From Sequoia sempervirens (taxonomy: Eukaryota; Streptophyta; Pinopsida; Cupressales; Cupressaceae): a stretch of 64,000 nt of DNA. Location: the NCBI GenBank assembly GCA_007258455.2, contig VDFB02193867.1:528458657-528522656 (forward strand), given 5' to 3'. The notes under the pieces were generated by a model. That model did no database searches. It had not been told where the DNA came from and was given only the letters and a program-made list of their open reading frames with translations. Below, piece after piece: positions 23,401-31,875 of this stretch; within the stretch, counting starts at the first letter, position 1; the number at the start of each line of letters is the position of its first letter. Made by a program: the position numbers and the translations under genes.

Positions 23401-25044
23401 TTTGATAACATTAATCCGATTATCATCTGTATAAATATGACGGATTATATTGTCTTCAACATTATGTATGCTTTTGGCTTTGGTATCCGATGTTTCCCCC
23501 TTTTGGTAGTTTGGCAAAGGATCTTTGAATGCTTGATGATCATCATTGGTATGATGTCCCTCAATTGTAATAGTACCATTGTCAATTAAATCTTGTACTA
23601 GATTTTTCAAAGCTTGACAATTGTTTGTCCTATGGCCTTTACATCGATGATAATTGCAATAATACAAGTCATTCCATGATGTTGGTTTAACTCGTGGCTC
23701 ATAATCTCTTTGTGGTGGTAAAGTGATAACCTTATTATCAAGAAGTTCCTTGAGAGCAGATTCAAGAGATTGACCCAAAGCAGTAAAAGTCCGTCGATTT
23801 GAAAAGAATGAAGGTCTAGACGGATTTGATATTTGGGTATTGCCAAGATTATTATTGAAATTACCACGATTTTGATTGGTATTTTGATTGGTCATGTTCT
23901 CTTGCGTGGAAATTTGTCCTTGTTGATTATTGTTTCCTTGTTGAATTGTATTTCCTTGTGAATTGTTTCTTGGAGTACTTGATAAATTGAAAACGGATGG
24001 TCTTGTTCGTAAATTATTTGCATCCACTATACCATCATTAACAACATTTTTGTTTCTATTCCAAAACCTTGTTTTATCGTTGTTTTGATTTGATGTACTT
24101 GGATTATCAAGTTTTATCACTCCTCTTTTAACCAAGGCCCCTTCAATAGTGATTGCATTTTCAATCAGTTTTTCAAAGTTATGAGGACAATGAAGGTTAA
24201 GCCTATAGCTTAATTCTGGATCAAGGCTATTGATAAAAATATCCATCTTTTCCTTTTCAGGAATAGGACGAGAATATCGTGCAAATAACCTTCTCCATCT
24301 TTGTAAAAATGTAGTAAAGGGTTCTCCTACCTTTTGTTTCACTTTACAAAGATCAAGCATTGTTATTTGATGTTGAATATTGTAGGCATATTGTGAGATA
24401 AATTGATTTATCAACTCCTCAAAATTTTTAATAGGTGGAGTGATTTTTGAAAGCCACTCCATGGATTGTACGCCTAGACTTCGTGGAAATAATCGCATCA
24501 AGTAAGTATCATCATAGGCAAATTCAAGACTCATGTTTCGGAAATCCCTAACATGGTCTATGGGATCAGTTTTTCCATTATACCTATCATACTTAGGAAT
24601 TTCACAATGTTTTGGAAATGGGATCATTTGAAGACTCCTATCAAATGGATAAGGAGATATGTCTTCCAAAACATATTTCTTTGTTGTACCTCCTTGCATT
24701 TCCTTTATTTGCCCTTGTAATTCTTTGATCTGTTGATTAAGAGCACTAAAGTCATTAGGAGGATTTTCAGGATTTTGTTTAATCCCCTCTATGTCAAAGG
24801 TGTGAGGCAACTTAGCTCCTTGATTAGCTAATGTAAGGAAGTATTTTTCTTTGTTACGTTCTAGGATTCTCTCCATAAGAGTATGGAATTGAGGATCTTG
24901 TTCTGCTTCTTGAAGCTTTTCTTCCGTTATCTCATCAATATTAAATGTTTCCTCTTCTTTTTCATTTCGATCACCCATTTTACTAGTTGTAGTTTCTCCT
25001 TCGTCTTTTTCCATTTGTTTTTGAGATCTCGTGAAGACAGGCAT
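20500..25044 (-). CDS. Element A gag-pol, 5' part: gag, protease, G-patch, reverse transcriptase
   Basis: 1,514 codons from an ATG reading MPVFTRSQ, the same N-terminus pattern as element E (MPVQTRSQ). Gag capsid-like region is at about residues 125-310 (SPYPFDRSLQMIPFP, TFLQRWRRLF). A CHHC knuckle is at about 460-480 (CNYHRCKGHRTNNC). The aspartic protease is at about 665-775 (VLIDGGAGLNI, LLGRPWIHDM). A G-patch module is at about 920-960 (YGKGYAIMQKMGYEGNGPIG). RT is at about 1285-1510 (VSKPDGRIRVCTDFRDLNKA, NVMPFGLKNA, EDYVDDLLAKS). It ends PPP then TGA. In relatives an Arg follows, so CGA to TGA is the likely cause. No other break is seen in gag-pol. Gag and pol share one frame, so a single polyprotein is expected. 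Confidence 0.93.
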   Translation of the reverse strand: MPVFTRSQKQMEKDEGETTTSKMGDRNEKEEETFNIDEITEEKLQEAEQDPQFHTLMERILERNKEKYFLTLANQGAKLPHTFDIEGIKQNPENPPNDFSALNQQIKELQGQIKEMQGGTTKKYVLEDISPYPFDRSLQMIPFPKHCEIPKYDRYNGKTDPIDHVRDFRNMSLEFAYDDTYLMRLFPRSLGVQSMEWLSKITPPIKNFEELINQFISQYAYNIQHQITMLDLCKVKQKVGEPFTTFLQRWRRLFARYSRPIPEKEKMDIFINSLDPELSYRLNLHCPHNFEKLIENAITIEGALVKRGVIKLDNPSTSNQNNDKTRFWNRNKNVVNDGIVDANNLRTRPSVFNLSSTPRNNSQGNTIQQGNNNQQGQISTQENMTNQNTNQNRGNFNNNLGNTQISNPSRPSFFSNRRTFTALGQSLESALKELLDNKVITLPPQRDYEPRVKPTSWNDLYYCNYHRCKGHRTNNCQALKNLVQDLIDNGTITIEGHHTNDDHQAFKDPLPNYQKGETSDTKAKSIHNVEDNIIRHIYTDDNRINVIKIKGKQEYQQVNVTTRGQAKVVLKGSSSKTTISSPTQYNLVDQLRKTSAQISILELLKISPIHKNILEEALVNTTVDTDLDANRFQAMVGHLSSPTCLSFSDKDDASMTHPHNSSLYLEVMIHKHRIRRVLIDGGAGLNICTLKLINALGISENEIDSRRKITIKAYDDEERASKGLILLPIRVGPVVKNTFCQVLDRDLSYNILLGRPWIHDMQAVPSTYHQCIKFPYDGQEITIQADYNSTQTCSNLRVSQDVFVPHNREALVVSSSNLQVQLQELTKNLDTKLKFKDKGVGEYSLSLSTLPPSPRSHGLPTLSNQKTATASTSQTSVPITKFDGKFIRANTTEEEAEDRDILNWLYKDEDESLLHIKLPKEQYGKGYAIMQKMGYEGNGPIGKRREGIVEPIQPISKHSSDKTGLGYGKDKEELTSQQTSLVHKGESVSDKSHESVFQLQNSSDTDSNEYEWDTIYNDEFWKDKQVDIIHKYAPVLIQGEGSRPSLDYVLQSDHNSSEEESDSNEMDNQQENTIIDLVYHEDDNHIMTLTIQDLTQPNDPMPLVYPELIDWDINAPIHIPTFSNDEDVITFLCSSNEENNCFIQESYTHDFDKESVKSLSCKINEIKDGSIGENRKKAVIDQNKRKIKSESDSENLSEALKDEKLDTLPKYYHERSSILIEPTESINISTPEQPKVLQIAASLTVEEVQKFMQFLKDNQINFAWSYADMPGLDPNLIMHHLSIKPGIKPVKQKLRKMHPHVALLVKEELKKLLDVGFIRTIDYAEWISNIVPVSKPDGRIRVCTDFRDLNKACPKDDFPLPNIDLIVDLTAGHAMYSLMDGFSGYNQIKIAPEDQDKTAFTCPWGTYCWNVMPFGLKNAGATYQRAMTTIFHDMMHTFMEDYVDDLLAKSHTRDEHLEILSKIFVRMEKFNVRLNPKKCVFGVTSGKLLGYIVSEKGIEVDPEKVQAIMDMPPP

Positions 25045-25323
25045 AGATTTGTATCAAGATTTTACTCGCTTTTGATCAAAAGAGTGAAATAGTGCAATTG
25101 ATGTGGTATGTATGAAAGTCAAAAAATGAAAATTCTATGACTTACACGAAATTTTCTAATCTTGTAACTTGTGTTGTTCCCTAAGTGAAAGGATGAAAAT
25201 CCTGTTGGTGGGAATATAAGCAAAAGATCTAGAAAAGGATGGTTGTTGCACTTTATGAAGTTTTGATCATGGCTTTGTAAAAAGATGGATTTAATGATAG
25301 ATGCCTAATGTTTTCTAAGTTCT

Positions 25324-25665
25324 CTATTGTAAGATTTGATTTGGACGAGTAGAGTATTCGATTGCTGGTTGGGGAATATAACTAAAACGGATGCGTTGAC
25401 TATGGTTATGCCTTTGAGAAAGGGCTCTTCTTTGAAAATAAGCTTGTGAATACAAAGGCTCTATGGCATAATCATCTGAAAGACCTCTAACACAATCATG
25501 ATACCTATGAAGGAAAGTTCTATATTTAAGTAAAACTTTTCGACTTTGATATAAGAATTTTTGTTTCTTCAATAATTTCTTGTGGTTGAGAGGTTTCTTT
25601 GGCTTCTTAATCCTTTTGGAAACGGATTTTTTTACAAACTTTGTAGATTTCCAATCTCGTAACAT
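25324..25665 (-). CDS. Possible small basic leader ORF 2 of element A
   Basis: From an ATG at 25665 the minus strand codes 113 residues starting MLRDWKSTKFVKKS, very rich in Lys and Arg in its first half (KRIKKPKKPLNHKKLLKKQK). The second half has RALSQRHNHSQRIRFSYIPQ. It ends about 280 bp before the gag start on the same strand. Some Tat-group elements (Ogre) have an extra ORF between the 5' LTR and gag, so this could be one. I recognise no domain, and a chance frame is possible. Confidence 0.3.
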   Translation of the reverse strand: MLRDWKSTKFVKKSVSKRIKKPKKPLNHKKLLKKQKFLYQSRKVLLKYRTFLHRYHDCVRGLSDDYAIEPLYSQAYFQRRALSQRHNHSQRIRFSYIPQPAIEYSTRPNQILQ

Positions 25666-25976
25666 GAGATTGATCAATATGATAATGAGTGTTTTGGATG
25701 ATCTTTATCTAAATTAATGTAATGAAAACACATCAAACAAGTTAAAAACAGTTGTTTTTTAAGTCCTATGCTAAACATCAAGTGTGTAACCAAAATGTTT
25801 TTCAAAAATTGTTTTAACAGGTTTTACACATGACAAGCACTTCAAATAGACTCACTCTTAGTTCTCAAGTAGGTCATCATAGCAATCAACAGCCCACATC
25901 TTAAAACTGCGTCGACTCACACAGCCGTGTCACCCCCGAAAGGGCGCCCGTGTTTTTGTCTTTTCCAGGTGCGTAC

Positions 25977-26342
25977 TCAGAGTGACGGAAGTGGATACCG
26001 GATCCCCTGAGCAAACAATCCTTGGCAGTTATATGGTGAGTATCTTGGGGGTAGATTCTTCCCTCCCCTGCACTGTGATTGAGATGATGTTTGGATACTG
26101 ACTCGGTTAGCTACTACACTAGGTTCGTAGTAAGGATTTCCGTTCGGTGCGGCAAATGATAAACTCCCTCGAGAGACCTCCCTACCTTTAGAACAAAGGC
26201 TTTGGGGATGGTTATCATGCACACTACCGTCAAAAGAGGGTTTCCCCAATTTTGCTTTAAATTTTATAGTGGGGTGGAATAGCCTGGCTTTGGCTTGAAC
26301 CCACTTGAGTCGTTCCTCTTGGGTGAGTACTTTTTCCCACAA
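25977..26342 (-). CDS. Possible leader ORF 1 of element A
   Basis: A 121-codon open frame without an ATG near its start (first codon TTG). It contains WVQAKARLFHPTIKFKAKLG, KPSFDGSVHDNHPQSLCSKG and CRGGKNLPPRYSPYNCQG. Residue use looks protein-like (mixed, with Cys, Trp and Pro) rather than repeat-driven, yet the missing ATG argues for a spliced exon, an uORF remnant or structured leader RNA. No domain recognised. Confidence 0.25.
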   Translation of the reverse strand: MWEKVLTQEERLKWVQAKARLFHPTIKFKAKLGKPSFDGSVHDNHPQSLCSKGREVSRGSLSFAAPNGNPYYEPSVVANRVSIQTSSQSQCRGGKNLPPRYSPYNCQGLFAQGIRYPLPSL

Positions 26343-26569
26343 GAGCAGGCTCTCTACAAGGTTGTAATAAAACTTAAAGATGCATAAAAAGAAATAAGTG
26401 AGTTTGGCATTTTGATCACCCAGTTAAGGGGAGAGCATAGGCCTATCACTTGAGAACAAAGCAAACACTAGATTCAATTTTAAGCACCAAATTGAAATTT
26501 TCTAAACTAAGTGAAGATTTTGCTTCACATAAACAGAAAATTCATTTTAAGCTAAAATTGAAAAATGAT

Positions 26570-26715
26570 GTGTCTATCCTAGGATTGGTTCATTTTTCTT
26601 TAAATGGCTACCCTAGGATTGCTTCGTTTTATCCTTTAGATGACTACCCTAGGATTGGTTAATTTTATCCTTAAGATGACTACCCTAGGATTGGTTAATT
26701 TTATCCTTAGATTAT
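26570..26715. repeat. About 36-bp tandem repeat, 4 copies, in the leader of A
   Basis: The word CCTAGGATTG recurs at about 26578, 26612, 26648 and 26684, within units containing GATGACTACCCTAGGATTGG. The last two units are nearly identical. Confidence 0.8.
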
Positions 26716-26794
26716 TAACTGTCCGCGGCTGCGTCGGAATCAGTTAAAACTAAACTACGAGTACAGATTACAGATTACAGTGTTTTAAAAATTT

Positions 26795-27068
26795 GCGCTG
26801 CAAGAAATATTATGGGCGCTGAAATAAACATTACGGGCGCTGAAAGATACTTCAAGGGCGCTGAAACAGAGTTTAAGGGCGCTAAAACAGACTTTACAGG
26901 CGCTGAAGGATTTTACGGCGCTAAACAGATTTCACGGGCGCTGAAGGATTAGTCACGGGCGCTGAAATATTAGTCACGGGCGCTGAAAAATACTTCAAGG
27001 GCGCTGAAACAGACTTTATGGGCGCTGAAGGATTAGTCACGGGCGCTGAAAGATTTATCACGGGCGCT
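26795..27068 (-). repeat. AGCGCC motif array 2 (about 14 copies)
   Basis: On the plus strand GGGCGCTGAA recurs every 20-22 bases. On the minus (element coding) strand it reads TTCAGCGCCCGTGACTAAT, matching array 1 read on the plus strand. It lies between the primer site and gag. Although the frame is open over part of it (minus strand 27136-26921), the residue pattern is purely repeat-driven (SAPVTNISAPVTNPSAPV). Confidence 0.92.
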
Positions 27069-27170
27069 AAACTGGAAATGTTTTTCCGAAAACGTGTCGT
27101 CTGCGCTATTCCGCTGTTTTTCCTGTAACCTGTCAAAAAAAACTACAAACAAAACATTAAAAAGGGGGCA

Positions 27171-27191
27171 AGAGCCCCACGGTGGGCGCCA
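27171..27191 (-). other. Primer-binding site of element A
   Basis: The minus strand reads TGGCGCCCACCGTGGGGCTC starting four bases inside the 5' LTR. TGGCGCC starts are typical of Tat and Athila elements. I cannot assign the tRNA with certainty. Confidence 0.85.
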
Positions 27192-27195
27192 AAAA

Positions 27196-28429
27196 TGTGT
27201 AATGTATTCTATTGTTAATCTAATTAAAACAAAACACTATTAACAGAACTTTAAATTGAAGAAAATTTGAAATAAACTTGGCTATAAAATAACAATTCTT
27301 CAAGAACGTTCCGTCTTTCTCTATCTCCAGAGATTGGTTTGAAGCTTTCTGGCTCTCAGATTGTGTGAGCTTCTCCAAATGACTGCTGCAGAACGAGTAT
27401 GCAAAAGAGAACTATCCTAAATGATGGTGAAGATGGACAGGGGCTGTAATTATGTACAGGGGCTGTAGATTATGTACAGGGGCTGTAGATGAGATGAATC
27501 ATGATTCTGTTGCTATGATTGCTATGCTATTGCTGTGATAATGCTATTGCTATGAATGCTAATACTATTTGCCTATAATTTACTTGCTTCTAAATTCTAT
27601 ATGATTTGGAGCTCCCGGCAGCTGTATTTATAGATTTTTGCAGGCTTCATCCCGGCTGGCAAGAATCTACGGCTGTGAATTGTCTGGTATGTTTAAATGG
27701 TGAGAGATTGAGAAGTTGAGAAGAAAAGGGAGGAGGTTGAGAGGTTGGAGAGAAGAATGGAAGCTTGTCTTCAACCCACGGGAACAAGCCTGCACAGGAA
27801 CAGAGAAATTTAATTTTCTGTTTTGGCAGTTTGTTTCCCGGGAGTTGAAGATAAATCCCAAATTAAATAAATATTTAAATTTATTTAATTTCCTTTATTG
27901 CTTTTTGATATTTGATATTTGATTTTTTGAAAACTATAGAAGAATTAATTAAATATTTTGGTAATATTTAATCATGAATGACTTTAGAAGATTTTTGAAA
28001 TATTTAGAAGAATTTAATTAAATATTTTTGGAAATATTTAATTATGAATAGATTTTTGAATTGATTTAGAGGAATTTTGAAATGATTTAAAAATGAATAT
28101 TAGATTAGAAGAAATAATCAAATATTTTGGAATATTTAATTATAAATGATATTTAGAAGAATTATAATATTTTAATCTTTATTTGAATAAAATATTCAAA
28201 CTAAGATTATATGATAATTAATATAAATAAATTGTAACATTTATTTAATTAATTAAGAAATGAATATGAAAAGGTGATTAAATATTTAATCGAAATGAAA
28301 TCATGAACAATATAAATAAATTATTTAAATTTATTTATACATAGATAGAATCAAAAGATTTTAATTAAATATTAAAAATATTTAATTAATTACTAGACAA
28401 TGTGATATGACCATTTTTAAGTGTATACA
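27196..28429 (-). repeat. Element A, 5' LTR
   Basis: 1,234 bp, nearly identical to 12164-13393, with the same three TACAGGGGCTGTA units (about 27436-27492). On the minus strand it starts TGTATACAC and ends TTACACA, giving the TG...CA ends expected of an LTR. Confidence 0.95.
27624..27633 (-). promoter_or_regulatory. TATA box of the gag-pol promoter in A
   Basis: The minus strand reads CTATAAATACAGC, about 430 bp before the LTR end, suiting a U3/R boundary shortly downstream. Confidence 0.65.
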
Positions 28430-28434
28430 CCACT

Positions 28435-28911
28435 ATCTATGTGTTCCTAAATTACATGTCTTAAGTGTACACATTGCTTAGTATTATTTTTGGGAACTTG
28501 ATAGAATTGGTAGAACTTAGACATGTCATAGCAACTAGGATATGTATTGTTATCAAGAAGTAGTCTAATTTATAGAAGGGTGATCAAGTTATATTTTAAT
28601 AGATTTTGAAGTACACTTGATTAAGAATTGAATAGTTTTGTAAAGAAATAATTATGTTGTGACCCAAGTGTATTATTTTTACCTATTTTAGGGATAACTG
28701 GTACATTAGATATCACTTTATTTCTCTTCGACCCTCCAGAAGAAGATGTAATCCCAAAACCATCAGGACTTGAGGATGGGGAAAAATATTTGTATTAAGC
28801 TAACATCTATTGATAATCACGCAAAACCGTACACAAATAAGAAAAGGAATGATATTTCATCAGGGAGACTCATTCCATCAATTTCAATTGAAGACTTCTC
28901 ATGAACATCCT
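28435..28911. other. Element G remnant, no frame recognised
   Basis: Continues the flank of A on the other side of the CCACT duplication. By order on the minus strand it joins the G gag fragment to the G protease region. No readable domain. Confidence 0.4.
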
Positions 28912-29219
28912 CTAGACATCATGGTCAAGCAAAGAATAGGGAATTTGGGAAGAAATGGATTGATAATGAGAAATGAAATCAGTTAGCTTCTCATTCAGTT
29001 TTTTCTTGTAGTGGAAAAGGTTAGTGACAGTGACCTTAGAGCCAATGTTCACTTTGAATAATTGTAAGAATTGATTTATAAGTTGATCGAAAGAGAAGAT
29101 AGATTTATCCAAGTAATGATCAAAAACACTCCAACACAGTCTCCTTAAGGGATCATGGGAACAATTTCACAAGCAAATGATCCTTCACACATCCAAATGT
29201 AGACCATGGCTATGCTTAC
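28912..29219 (-). pseudogene. Element G: gypsy gag capsid fragment
   Basis: Minus-strand translation gives FSFDQLINQFLQLFKVNIGS followed by NEKLTDFISHYQS. This matches the gag pattern of elements A and E (NFEELINQFISQYAYNIQH, FTTFLQRW), and the frame extends upstream through RRLCWSVFDHYLDKS. It is cut on the right by the insertion of D and ends in a TAG on the left. Confidence 0.6.
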
Positions 29220-30433
29220 TATTGAGAATAGGATGTCATTTAATTGCAATCCTAAACATTATTTCATGTATCTCCTAAGTCCTTGCAAAGTGTTCCCCAA
29301 CAATAGGATTTTAAAGAGATTAAATTCAAATGAAATGAACATTTAAATTGACATTTGTAATTAATTCTAAATGATAGGAACATGTGGGGACACCCAAGAA
29401 GAGATCTTATAAAATAGGAGCACATGGGGCACCCACATGGAAGGTGGAACCCACCTTGAGTTAAGTTAATTGTTTGGAGAATGAAGTTTAGTTCAATTCA
29501 ATTCAATTCAATTGAGTTTAGTATCAGTTCAATTAAGTTTAGTTTAGTTATCGTTTAGTTATCTTTAGTTGTATGTAGTTAGTTTTTGTTGCATGTTAGT
29601 TGACTTCAGTTGACTTGAATTGCATGCTAATGAATTTAGATGCAGGACAAATAATAGGTGACTACTTTCAGTTAACAGAGGATGATCAATCATGCATGAT
29701 ATTTGCATGAATGGTGGAGAGATATGTTTCAGTTAACAAAGATTGACTTGGACCCACCTTGGGCACCCAAGTTGGCATCTTGGAGTTAACACTTTTTCAT
29801 GAGAATATATTTTATAATACTAAGTTAAGTGGGCCCATTCTTGGGTGCCAACTTTGAGGAGAAGCTTACAAGATATCTTTGTAATCAATGTTGAGTTATG
29901 ACTTTAATTTGGGATGCCCAAATTGATGGACTTGGTTTGACATTGTTTTTCATGGAAGAACTCTACTTGCAAAGAATAGGTGTAGGTTTTGTGAGATAAG
30001 CTTTGTGCTTTGTAATTATAAACTCTTTGGAGTTTACAAGGCTCATTATTATCTATAAATTTTAGCAAGTTGAAGAGAGTTCTATCCAAGTTTATTGTAG
30101 GTTGTGAAGAATTTTTTTTGAAGGAAAAGGAAGCATCTCAAGCAAGGATTGATAGAGAATTATTGTAATCTTGTTCTAAGGTTAAATAATACAAGCATTA
30201 TTGATTCTAATGGTGGAGTTTTTTCCCGAAAGGGTTTCTCCATAGTATATGTTGTTTCACTTCTAACTTCTAGTCTTATTCTTCTACAATATTTTGTCTA
30301 TTTCTATAAATGGTAAAATGAATCTAAATAGATAATCATCCACAAAGAAATTGTAACAAAGAACACTTAATTAGATCTACAATCTCATAGCTTTACAAAG
30401 TATTAAGCTACATAATTACCTCCATTTTCAACA
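29220..30433 (+). repeat. Element D, left LTR
   Basis: Matches 48039-49273 along its length (for example TTAATTGCAATCCTAAACAT near both starts). Starts TATTG where the other copy has TGTTG, and ends TTTTCAACA. Contains tandem TTCAA and TTTAG-type repeats (29480-29570). Confidence 0.88.
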
Positions 30434-30435
30434 TT

Positions 30436-30447
30436 TGGTATTAGAGC
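30436..30447 (+). other. Primer-binding site of element D
   Basis: TGGTATTAGAGC, one base from the initiator-tRNA(Met) site, two bases after the LTR end. Confidence 0.8.
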
Positions 30448-30565
30448 TAATTATGGTTGGGGTAGAGTTTGGGATTCCTTTCTCTTAAAAATTTGAAGGA
30501 TTTTTGGTTGTAGTGGGAGCTTTTCTATTGTGTTATTGTTGATTTTGGAAAATAAGTTTGTTAAA

Positions 30566-31380
30566 ATGAGTTTTAATTCTCATTTAGTTGTTGAAAGATT
30601 CAATGGATCTAATTATGAGATGTGGAAACTAAAAATGGAAGATCTCCTTGAAGAGAGAGATCAGTGGTTAGTTGTTGGTAATGAGACAAAGTCACCTACA
30701 ATGATGTCCGATGACAATTGGGCTAAGCTTGATAAGAAGGCAAGAGGGACCATAATATTATGTCTTGCTAATGTTGTTCTCTTGAATGTTTTAGAATAAA
30801 CTATTGCATATAAGTTGTGGAAGAGAATAGGTGATATCTATCAAACCAAAAGTCTTACTAATAAGTTATATTTGAAAAGGCATTTGTATTCTTTAAAGAT
30901 GAAAGATGGTGATTCTGTTGCAAATCATTTGAATGCTTTTAATTTGATTCTAAGTCAGTTAGCATTTGTAGATGTAAAGCTAGAAGATGAAGATAAATGA
31001 ATTTTGTTACTTTGTTCTTTACTAGAGTCTTGGGAAAATCTAATTGTTTCTATCAATGGTAGTGGTGCAAATCCAAAGATGGACAATATAATTCCTACTC
31101 TCCTATCAGAGGAGATGAAGAGGAAGTCTAAAACAGAAATCCAAGATGCCTTGTTTGTAAGAGGTAGGCTTGAGAAAAAGGAACCTAAGGGAGACAAGGA
31201 AGGAAAGGGTAAGTCCAAAGGATGAAGTAAGGTAAAGTGTTGGAACTATGGGAAACTGGGACATGTGAAGAAGGATTGTAAGAAAAAGAAAAAGAGTTAT
31301 GATTCTTCTACAAAGGAATCCTCGGATGACAGTAATCATGCATTGATCATTTCATGTAAAAATGTTAATGATGACTCTTT
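30566..31380 (+). pseudogene. Element D Copia gag
   Basis: From ATG 30566 the frame reads VVERFNGSNYEMWKLKMEDL, then a UBN2-type gag core (LWKRIGDIYQTKSLTNKLYL, MKDGDSVANHLNAFN). It has in-frame stops at 30797 (TAA), 30998 (TGA) and 31223 (TGA). The knuckle near 31237 reads CWNYGKLGHVKKDC, so its second Cys is Tyr. Order, primer site and motifs fit a plant Ty1/Copia gag. Dead copy. Confidence 0.8.
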
Positions 31381-31875
31381 GCTTGATGTTAAAGAGTCAT
31401 TTTCATGAAGAAGATGGTAGTTCTGATGCCATGTGTAACTTGTACCATGGTTTAGTGGGAGTTGTTGGTAGTGACGTGGAAGCATCATTGGTAAGGTTAT
31501 CTTCATGTGATTGGGGATATGTTTTTTCTTGGTTTGGAGTAGTTGCTATTATGTCATGGTTTACTCTTGATACACGTTTAGAGTTTGGCATGGTACTTGT
31601 CCTCTTGAGAGTAGGATTTTTATGTATTTTATGATGCATGTGATCTCTTTGGGGGAGATGGTTAGATCATGTTGTCATTTTTATGTTCCTAATTCATGAT
31701 TGGAGCTTTGACATTGATCTTGTGTATTTCTCTAATGTCTTTGGTACATTAATAATTTTCTTGATTACTTCATGATAGTTCTATGTTGCATTTGGAGTTT
31801 TGCATGGATTGGTTGGTTGCAAGTCCTCATGGATACTTGGAGAAATAGTTCAAGCTTGAGTTCTCTTATGGTAAG
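31381..31875. other. Unassigned part of element D left of C
   Basis: Protease and integrase should follow gag here, but no motif of either is readable. GGGGGAGATGG near 31652 resembles a polypurine tract of a Copia element, so this segment may already be rearranged. Confidence 0.4.

Larger units (their letters stand above)
25045..26569 (-). other. Element A 5' leader (untranslated or with small ORFs)
   Basis: About 2.1 kb lies between the primer site and the gag ATG. This part holds the two small minus-strand open frames listed separately; otherwise no recognised motif. A GAGTGGGC-like G-rich block and GGGCGCCCGTG near 25945 echo the GCGC motif of array 2. Confidence 0.5.
12164..28429 (-). 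mobile_element. Element A: complete Ty3/gypsy Tat-type retrotransposon with antisense PMD gene
   Basis: The two LTRs (12164-13393 and 27196-28429) both begin TGTGTAAT and end GTGTATACA on the plus strand, and are flanked by identical CCACT at 12159-12163 and 28430-28434. Transcription is on the minus strand, as shown by a TATA box in each LTR, a TGGCGCC primer site inside the right LTR, a GGGGCAAAA polypurine tract against the left LTR, and the gag-pol orientation. Two RNase H domains, a CHHC gag knuckle and a long non-pol 3' region place it in the Tat group. By eye the LTRs differ at roughly a dozen positions, so the insertion is the youngest-looking gypsy here. It is inserted into element G. 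Confidence 0.95.

Noticed and set aside
26921..27136. 71-residue minus-strand frame with SAPVTNP repeats
   Set aside because: It is the translation of the GCGC motif array; spacing is not a strict multiple of three.
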